A stretch of 64,000 nucleotides of DNA, from assembly GCF_014522325.1 (NCBI RefSeq), contig NZ_CP041983.1:1240001-1304000 (forward strand), given 5' to 3'. Under the pieces are notes generated by a model. The model was not told the origin of the DNA. It searched no databases and saw only the letters and a list, made by a program, of their open reading frames with translations. Shown in pieces: positions 17,475 to 26,000 of the stretch. The DNA is from Lactobacillus sp. PV012 (GTDB lineage: Bacteria; Bacillota; Bacilli; Lactobacillales; Lactobacillaceae). The translations under genes were made by a program, and so were the position numbers. Positions within the stretch are counted from its first letter, which is position 1, and each line of letters begins with the position of its first letter.

Positions 17475-20400
17475 TTAATTTTTACGCTTCTTTTTGCTAC
17501 CAGCTAAGCCAAAGAGTGATCCGATACCGGCAAGTGCAATGCCAAGTACGGCAGCTAAACTACTATCTTTTGAACCAGTTTGTGGCAATCTTCCTTGCTT
17601 GCTACTCATGGACTTCTTAGCAGTTGTAATATTGGCCTTTGGAGCTATAGCTCTTGAAGTAAATCCATTTCTATATTCTCCCTTAGGTCCCACATTGCTT
17701 TCGCTCTTCTTAGTAGCATGCTTATGAGTTGAGTTAGTTGGTTCATTAGTTGCATTAGCCTTTGGAGCAACTAGGATATCTACATCGACATCTTTTGTTG
17801 TACCATCTGGGTAAATTACTTGAATTACACCATGATGAGTACCTGGGGTTGAGACATCTGGTTTTTCTTTCCAAGTAACTTTAGCTCCTTCAGGAACCTT
17901 TACCTTATCTTTGATTACTTGTGTTGGATTTGGAATTGTACCTTGTGGAGTCTTAGTATGAACTGTTTCCTTTGGAGTATCCGCTGGATTATTCTTTGGA
18001 TTATCTGTTGGATTTTCCTTTGGAGTTGAAGCTGGTTCTTCTACTGTTATCTTAGTAGTTACAGTGTCAGTTGAACCATCTGGATAGTGAACAGTAATTT
18101 CGACACTCTTTGTTCCTGGTGTTGAAACATCTGGATTACCATTGGTCCAAGTGTATGTTGTGCCAGTTGGTAAGTTTGGAATATTACCGATTCCTTCTTC
18201 TGCACTTGGTACTACGCCTACCTGAGTAGTAATATCCTTTGGTTCTGGTGTGTACTTGTCTGCATCAGTTGGATTCTTAGTTGGTTCTTCTACGGTTACC
18301 TTTGTAGTTACAGTGTCAGTTGAACCATCTGGGTAGTGAACAGTAATTTCTACACTCTTTGTTCCTGGTGTTGAAACATCTGGATTACCATTGGTCCAAG
18401 TGTATGTTGTGCCAGTTGGTAAGTTTGGAATATTACCGATTCCTTCTTCTGCACTTGGTACTACGCCTACTTGAGTAGTGATATCCTTTGGTTCTGGTGT
18501 GTACTTGTCTGCATCAGTTGGGTTCTTAGCTGGTTCTTCCACTGTTACCTTTGTAGTTACAGTGTCAGTTGAACCATCTGGGTAACGTACTGTAATAGTT
18601 ACGCTCTTAGTTCCCGGTGTTGAAACATCTGGATTACCATTAGTCCAAGTGTATGTTGTGCCAGCTGGTAAGTTTGGTACGTTACCAATTCCATCTTCTG
18701 GATTTGGAGTTACACCAACTTGTGTCTTGATATCCTTTGGTTCTGGAGTGTACTTATCTGCATCTGTTGGGTTCTTAGTTGGTTCTTCAACTACAACCTT
18801 AGTAGTTACAGTATCAGTTGTACCGTCTGGGTAGTGAACTGTGATTTCAGTACTCTTAGTTCCTGGAGTGGTTACATCTGGAGCGCCGTTGGTCCAAGTA
18901 AATGTAGTACCACTTGGTAAGCTTGGAATATTGCCAATTCCTTGTTCTGGACTTGGTTCCTTACCTACCTGTGTCTTGATGTCCTTTGGTTCTGGAGTGT
19001 ACTTGTCTGCATCACTTGGGTTCTTAGTTGGTTCTTCAACAATTACCTTAGTAGTTACAGTGTCAGTTGTACCATCTGGGTAGTGAACTGTGATTTCTAC
19101 ACTCTTAGTTCCTGGGGTTGTTACATCTGGAGCACCATTGGTCCAAGTGTAAGTTGTACCACTTGGCAAGTTTGGAATGTTGCCAATTCCTTGTTCTGGA
19201 GTTGGTTCCTTACCTACTTGCGTCTTGATGTCCTTTGGTTCTGGGGTGTATTTGTCTGCATCTGTTGGGTTTACGTTCTTTTCAACGTGAACAGTAATTG
19301 GTGCAGGATCATTTGAACCAAATGTAATTGAACCTGGAACAGAGCTATCAGTAATATGGTAACCATTTGGTACGTGAGCTCGAATTGCTGGGTCTACTGT
19401 TTCACCAGTAGTACCAGTTTCAGTGTAACTATCAACCTTCTTACCGTTATTATCAACATAAGTAATAGTTACTGAATGTTCATTAGCCTTGTAAATGAAG
19501 GTTACAGTTGAACTCTTAGTATCACTAGTTATATCCATTGCTGGAGCAGCATCTGGGTTAGTTACTGTGTAACCTGGTTCTGCTGGAGCAGTTACAGCAT
19601 CAAACTTAGAAGTTTCCCATGCACCGTAAGTTACCTTATTAGTTACTAAGTCCTTAGTTGCGGTTCTTTGAAGAGTAACTGTTTGCTTAGTGTATTCACT
19701 AGTCTTACCTGCAACATCAACATCAACAGTTCTAGTAATAGTCTTATTTACATTATCCTTTTCATTTGGATCATTAGTTACGTCTTCAGTCTTATGTTCA
19801 ACGTAAATAATAGTGTCCTTAATTGGCTCTGATCCAAATGTGAATTCACTTGGGATTTCTTGTCCGCCCACTACTTGCCAGTTTGCTGGTACTTCAAGTT
19901 TTACTGGGACTGTTTGACCAGTCTTACCACCAACTACTTGGGTACTTACAACGTCGTTGTGATCAGCATTGTTTACAAACTTAATTGTAGCTGTTTGATC
20001 TGAGTAAACGTAGTTTACAGTTACGTTGATGTTGTTTACTGGTGTACCATCACTCAAACCACTTACTGAGGCTACATAATCCTTACCATCCTTGGTAGTG
20101 ATTGTGCCGCCAGTAATTGTTCTAGTGTAACCTGCTGCACTTGGAATTTCTACTGGTGCAAAGCTAGTTGACCCATCAGTCATGTTTGAAGTCCAGTCAG
20201 TGTAAGTTGTCTTACCTGTTGCTTCATTAGTTGACTTGATTCTGTAGAAGTCAAGAGTTTGAGTTCTAACTTGAGGTTCTTGACCTTCAATGTTTACGGT
20301 AATAGTTCTAGTTACTTGACGGTAAACATCGCTATTACTCTTGTCGTTACGTCCATCTACAGTATCAACCTTAGCTTGAACCTTAACAGTGATATCTGGA

Positions 20401-21272
20401 TTATCCTTACTATCTGCATTAAATGGAACCTTGGTTGGTACTTCAGTATTTGGAACAATTTCGTAGCCTGTTGGAATGTTCAACGGAGTTTGACCTTCAC
20501 CATTACCAATAGTTACGCTGGTTCCTGTCTTACCAGTTAAGGTTTGAGTTGAAACGGTCTTACCATCTGGATCAACGAAGTTAATCTTTCTAGTTTGACT
20601 GTTTGCATCGTAGTTAAAGGTTACAGTTGAGTCTGCTGTATCACCTGTTACTGCTACTTCTGGAGCTGCGTCTGGGTTTTGAACTGTGTAACCTGCTTCT
20701 GCTGGGGCAGTTACAGCGTCGAACTTAGCACCTTCTGTATTCCATGGGCCGTAAGTTACTTCCTTAGTTACTAAATCTTCTGTAGCTGTTCTGTGGAGAG
20801 TTACTGATTGAGTGGTGTATTCACTAGTCTTACCTGCAACATCAACATCAATTGTTCTAGTAACAGTCTTGTTTACCTTGTCTGCTTGATCTGGATCATC
20901 AGTTACATCCTTAGTTCCATGTTCAATAGTTACATTGATTGGGGCTGGAGTGTTTGATCCAAATGTGATTTGACCTGGAACTGTCTTATCAGTAATTACC
21001 CAACCTTCTGGTACATTAGTTTGGATGTTGGTATCTACTGTTGCTCCAGTGGTTCCTGTTACATCATAGGTCTTAATAATCTTACCACTCTTATCAACGT
21101 AGTTGATTACTTGGCTGTGGGTATCTGCACCATAGATAAAGGTTACTGTTGAATCTGCTGTATCACCGGTTACGGCTACTTCTGGTGCGGCATCTGGGTT
21201 TGATACTGTGTAACCTGCTTCTGCTGGGGCTGTTACTGCGTCGAAACTTAGCACCTTCAGTGTTCCAGTCAC
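17475..21272 (-). CDS. P1, C-terminal part: MucBP/Rib-repeat mucus-binding adhesin with LPQTG anchor
   Basis: A 1265-aa open frame that is the continuation of the gene starting at 28507, separated by two 1-bp insertions (near 21245 and 21455). It holds further MucBP units (INYVDKSGKIIKTYDVTG type), a stretch with KINFVDPDGKTVSTQTLTG, then five Rib-type repeats beginning DADKYTPEPKDI with a 249-bp (83-aa) period. It ends with LPQTG near residue 1229, a hydrophobic span and KKKRKN, a classic sortase A signal. As it stands this frame has no ribosome site and no signal peptide, so it would not be made unless the upstream frame is restored. The role inferred from the family is adhesion to mucin. 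Confidence 0.82.
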   Translation of the reverse strand: MTGTLKVLSFDAVTAPAEAGYTVSNPDAAPEVAVTGDTADSTVTFIYGADTHSQVINYVDKSGKIIKTYDVTGTTGATVDTNIQTNVPEGWVITDKTVPGQITFGSNTPAPINVTIEHGTKDVTDDPDQADKVNKTVTRTIDVDVAGKTSEYTTQSVTLHRTATEDLVTKEVTYGPWNTEGAKFDAVTAPAEAGYTVQNPDAAPEVAVTGDTADSTVTFNYDANSQTRKINFVDPDGKTVSTQTLTGKTGTSVTIGNGEGQTPLNIPTGYEIVPNTEVPTKVPFNADSKDNPDITVKVQAKVDTVDGRNDKSNSDVYRQVTRTITVNIEGQEPQVRTQTLDFYRIKSTNEATGKTTYTDWTSNMTDGSTSFAPVEIPSAAGYTRTITGGTITTKDGKDYVASVSGLSDGTPVNNINVTVNYVYSDQTATIKFVNNADHNDVVSTQVVGGKTGQTVPVKLEVPANWQVVGGQEIPSEFTFGSEPIKDTIIYVEHKTEDVTNDPNEKDNVNKTITRTVDVDVAGKTSEYTKQTVTLQRTATKDLVTNKVTYGAWETSKFDAVTAPAEPGYTVTNPDAAPAMDITSDTKSSTVTFIYKANEHSVTITYVDNNGKKVDSYTETGTTGETVDPAIRAHVPNGYHITDSSVPGSITFGSNDPAPITVHVEKNVNPTDADKYTPEPKDIKTQVGKEPTPEQGIGNIPNLPSGTTYTWTNGAPDVTTPGTKSVEITVHYPDGTTDTVTTKVIVEEPTKNPSDADKYTPEPKDIKTQVGKEPSPEQGIGNIPSLPSGTTFTWTNGAPDVTTPGTKSTEITVHYPDGTTDTVTTKVVVEEPTKNPTDADKYTPEPKDIKTQVGVTPNPEDGIGNVPNLPAGTTYTWTNGNPDVSTPGTKSVTITVRYPDGSTDTVTTKVTVEEPAKNPTDADKYTPEPKDITTQVGVVPSAEEGIGNIPNLPTGTTYTWTNGNPDVSTPGTKSVEITVHYPDGSTDTVTTKVTVEEPTKNPTDADKYTPEPKDITTQVGVVPSAEEGIGNIPNLPTGTTYTWTNGNPDVSTPGTKSVEITVHYPDGSTDTVTTKITVEEPASTPKENPTDNPKNNPADTPKETVHTKTPQGTIPNPTQVIKDKVKVPEGAKVTWKEKPDVSTPGTHHGVIQVIYPDGTTKDVDVDILVAPKANATNEPTNSTHKHATKKSESNVGPKGEYRNGFTSRAIAPKANITTAKKSMSSKQGRLPQTGSKDSSLAAVLGIALAGIGSLFGLAGSKKKRKN
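18050..19290 (-). repeat. Five tandem Rib-type repeats, 249-bp period, in P1
   Basis: Successive units start with NPTDADKYTPEPKDI-like sequence and contain TTYTWTNG and STPGTKS motifs. The same marker recurs at 18172, 18421 and 18670, exactly 249 bp (83 codons) apart. The units act as stalk domains in front of the LPQTG anchor. Confidence 0.85.
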
Positions 21273-23030
21273 CGTAAGTTACTTCCTTAGTTACTAAGTC
21301 TTCGGTTGCAGTTCTGTGAAGAGTTACTGATTGAGTAGTGTATTCACTAGTCTTACCTGCAACATCAACATCAATAGTTCTAGTAACTGTCTTGCTTACC
21401 TTATCTGCTTGACTTGGATCGTCAGTTACATCCTTAGTACCATGCTTGATGTTTCACAGTAATTGGAGCTGGATCATCTGTTCCGAAGGTAATTTGACTT
21501 GTTACCTTAGGATCAGTGATTACCCAACCTTCTGGAATATTACTTTGGATGTTAGTATCTACAGTTTCACCAGTCTTACCGGCTACATCGTAGGTCTTAA
21601 CAACTGTGCCATCTGGACCTACGTAGTTAATTACTTGAGTATGACTATTTGCATCGTAGTTGAAGGTTACTGTTGAGTCTGCTGTTTCACCAGTTACTGC
21701 TACTTCTGGTGCTGCGTCTGGGTTTTGAACAGTGTAACCTGCTTCTGCTGGAGCAGTTACAGCTTCAAACTTAGCTCCTTCAGTGTTCCATGGACCATAA
21801 GTTACTTCCTTAGTTACTAAGTCTTCAGTTGCAGTTCTGTGAAGAGTTACAGTTTGAGTAGTGTATTCACTAGTCTTGCCAGCTACATTTACATCAATAG
21901 TTCTTGTAACGGTCTTAACTACCTTGTCTGCTTGACTTGGATCATCAGTTACATCCTTAGTACCATGCTTGATGTTTACAGTAATTGGAGTTGGATCATC
22001 TGTTCCGAAGGTAATTTGACTTGTTACCTTTGGATCTGTGATTACCCAACCATCTGGAACATTACTTTGGATGTTCGTATCTACAGTTTCACCTGTCTTA
22101 CCGACTACATCGTATGTCTTAACAACTGTGCCATCTGGACCCACGTAGTTGATTACTTGAGTATGACTATTTGCATCGTAGTTGAAGGTTACTGTTGAAT
22201 CTACTGTATCACCGGTTACAGCTACTTCTGGTGCGGCATTTGGGTTTTGAACAGTGTAACCTGCTTCTGCTGGAGCTGTTACTGCGTCAAACTTAGCTCC
22301 TTCAGTATTCCAGTTACCGTAACTTACTTCCTTAGTTACTAAGTCTTCAGTTGCAGTTCTGTGGAGAGTTACTGATTGGGTAGTGTAAGTTGAAGTCTTG
22401 CCAGCAATATTAAGATCAATTGTTCTAGTAACTGTCTTCTTTACCTTGTCTGCTTGACTTGGATCGTCAGTTACATCCTTAGTACCGTGCTTGATGTTTA
22501 CAGTAATTGGAGTTGGATCATCTGCACCGAAGGTTACTTGTGTAGTTACCTTTGGATCAGTGATTACCCAACCATCTGGTAAGTTAGTTTGGATGTTAGT
22601 ATCAACAGTTTCACCAGTCTTACCTGTTACATCGTAGGTCTTAACAACTGTACCATCTGGGCCAACGTAGTTAATTACTTGGTTGTGACTATTTGCATCA
22701 TAGTTAAAGGTTACAGTTGAGTCACCTGTATCACCAGTTACTGCTACTTCTGGAGCTGCGTCTGGGTTTTGAACTGTGTAACCTGCTTCTGCTGGAGCTG
22801 TTACGGCATCGAACTTAGCTCCTTCAGTGTTCCAGTCACCGTAAGTTACTTGCTTAGTTACTAAGTCTTCGGTTGCAGTTCTGTGAAGAGTTACTGATTG
22901 AGTAGTGTATTCACTAGTCTTGCCAGCTACATTTACATCAATAGTTCTTGTAACGGTCTTAACTACCTTGTCTGCTTGACTTGGATCATCAGTTACATCC
23001 TTAGTAGCATGTTCAATCTTCACAGTAACA
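20650..23030 (-). repeat. Tandem MucBP super-repeats, 522-bp period, in P1
   Basis: Equivalent positions fall at 21461, 21983 and 22505, two steps of exactly 522 bp (174 codons). The next step down (20937 to 21461) is 524 bp, so that unit carries two extra bases. Each unit has a MucBP core (VINYVGPDGTVVKTYDV) plus a linker with KTVTRTIDV and AEAGYTVQNPDAAPEV. Confidence 0.9.
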
Positions 23031-26000
23031 GTTGGGATACCACTATCAGTAGCAGTTACTGAAGTTGGAATATCTTGTCCTGGAACAATCTTCCAGTTCT
23101 CTGGTGCCACAGGATTAATAGCTACAGGTTCATCAGTCTTACCAGTAAGTGGTGTTGAACCAATTTCTGTACCCGTGCTATCCACATAAGAAATCTTACC
23201 AGTCTGAGTATTTGCAGTATAAGTTATTTCTTGGTAAACCTCAGTAGGAACCTCTGCAGTTATATTTTCACCACCAATATTTAGCGTTGGCACCATTTGT
23301 GGATTGGCAGTATATCCCTTAAAGTATGGTGCTGGCATATTAATAATTGTGCCAGTACCCCAAGTTGAATTTGAGTTGAAAATTGGCTCTGGTATGCCGG
23401 CTGCATTGTACTCATATATACCTGGTGCCAAAGTAATACTTGTTGCTTGAGAAAGTGGAACAGTATCTACTTTTTGTCCCTTATTTGGTCCCGATGGAAT
23501 TGTGTATACAAGATGTCTTTGAACTGTTAACTTGTTTGACTTTACAGTCACATTAATTGGAACATCAGTACTGCTGCCATCTGGATAATTTACTGTTACT
23601 ACTGCTGGAACTACTGTTGATTTTCCGTAGTTTTCAGTACCTTCCAAGCCTGCTGGATTAATAGTATCTGGTGCTGTCTTCCAAGTGTAAGTAGTACCAT
23701 CTGGTAGCTCGCTTGCATTTGCAATACCTTCAGCAGCACCTGGCACTGCAGTTTGGTATACAGTAAAGTCTTGTCCCTTTGGTGTATAAATTTGTGCATC
23801 ATTAGTTACAGTTACTGGCACAGTAGCAGTAGTAGTGTTGCCATCTGGGTAGGTTACTCTAACAGTGTAATCAGTAGTACCTGGCTTAGTTGGATCGATT
23901 ACTGGAGTAGTAGTCCATTCAACCTTTGAAGGGTAGCCTGCTTTACCAGTTGGATCGTAGTTCTTGATACCAGTTGTAGCATCTGGAACCTTACCATCAC
24001 TTACAGTAATTGGTTGTACCTCTGGAACAGCATCAACAGTTACACTAGCAGTTGGAGTATCAGTGTTGCCATCTGGGTAAGTTACTGTAACCGGAATGTT
24101 GTAAGCACCTGGAGTGGTACCTGCTGGAACAGTAATAGTACCAGTGGTTGAATCAATAGTTACACCAGTTGGAACTTCATCAGGGTTAGTAAAGGTATAA
24201 GTAGTACCAGTTGGAACACTTGCAGTGTTACCCTTGTCGTCCTTAACTACTGGAGTGATAGTTTGTGGCTTATCATTTAAGCCCGCCGTATCTGGGTATG
24301 AAGGTACATAAGTATCAGCATCGTTGTCGGTTACCTTAATTGGTACATCAACATCAAGGTGAGTACCATCAGTAAAGTTAATTCTTACAGTACCGGTAGT
24401 ATCGCCAACCTTAGAGATATCAGGCTTAGTTTGCCATTCGGTTGATGAAACAGCAGCATTATGAGCTGCAGTTAATTGTGATTCATCAACTGCACTAGTT
24501 GCAGCAGGAATTGAAGCATCTTCATTGTGAATAGCAGTTAAACCAGTAACTGGAGTTGCTGCATAGAAGTTAATGAATTGGTTGTGCCAAGTAGTAGCAA
24601 CTGAAGCAGGAATCAATAACTTAGTTAAGGCATCCCCACTAAGAGTACTATTTGCACGATATCTTGAATTACCTACCAAGTAACCAGTAGTATTTTTTTC
24701 AATTGGATCGTTAGCTAAAGTATCGCCAACAACTACTTGACCATCAGCATTCTTGAATTGGTCAACATTAGTGTTAGGAGTGTAGTCTGGAAGCCATGCA
24801 TAGCTAATAGTGTCAGCTGCAAAAGTATCACTTGGATCATCTGCGTTGACATAAGTTGTACCATCACTACTCAAGTTGTAGGTCTTAGACTTACCGTAAA
24901 CACCAGTATCATAGTTGTAGTCGCTTTGAACAACAATTGAATTAAATTTACTTGGAGTTACAGTGGCAGAACCATCAGTGGTCTTGTGAGTATTAGCGGG
25001 ATCACCATTGAAAGTAGTCATACTCATTGGACCGTAAACAGTAGTATGGTCGCCGTCTTCTTTGGCACCAACTACAGTTACAGGAATCTTAGTAGTAGTG
25101 GTAGTGCCATCTGGGTAAGTTACACTTGCTTCATAAGGAGTAGTACCTGGGTTTGATGGATCAATAGTTGGAGTAGTAGTCCATTCAACTTTTGAAGGGT
25201 AACCTGCTTTACCTGTTGCATCGTAGTTCTTAATACCAGTTGAAGCATCTGGAACCTTACCATCACTTACAGCAATTGGTTGTACTTCTGGCATAGCATC
25301 TACAGTTACACTTGCGTTAGTATCATCAGTACTCTTATCAGGGTAAGTTACAGTAACTGGAATAGTATAAGCACCTGGAGTAGTACCTGCTGGAACAGTA
25401 ATTGTACCAGTAGAACTATCAATAGTTACACCAGTTGGTACATTATCAGGATTTGTAAAGGCATAAGTAGTATCTGCGGGAGCAGTAGTTGCGTTACCGT
25501 CAGCATCCTTAAATGTTGGTGTAGTAGTTTGATCCTTATCATTTAAGCCTGCTACAGCTGGGTATGCAGGTTCGTATTGATCAGCTTGAGGTTTAGTAAT
25601 ATTCAATGGAATATCAACAAAGTCAACTGAACCGTCTTTGTAAGTTAACTTAGCCCATGCTGATTTATCAGTGGTCTTTAACTTACCAGTTGGGTTAGTT
25701 GGTTGAGCTTCAGCTGCACCATTATTATCAAGCATATTGGCATTCCAGTCAGCAGCATCAGTACTTGCATTGTACCAATCAACGCTACCAATCAAATCAT
25801 TTGCTTCAGCATCAGAAATTGGTGTACCAGATAAAGTAGTAATACCACCCTTTTCAACTAAATCAGCCTTCAAAAGACCCTTAATACCATCGCGTGCATT
25901 TAAGTCAGCTAAAGTTTGGTCAGTAGTACCGTCGATAGTTTGAACTTCTGGATCATACAAATCACTATCTTTTGACTTGATTGGAGAATCCTTAGCTACT

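Noticed and set aside
18649..19316. Plus-strand open frames opposite the P1 repeats
   Set aside because: Same antisense repeat artefact with biased composition and no start signals.
20650..23030. Regular repeats that could suggest CRISPR
   Set aside because: The period is 522 bp, in frame and protein coding; there are no short repeats with unique spacers and no cas genes.
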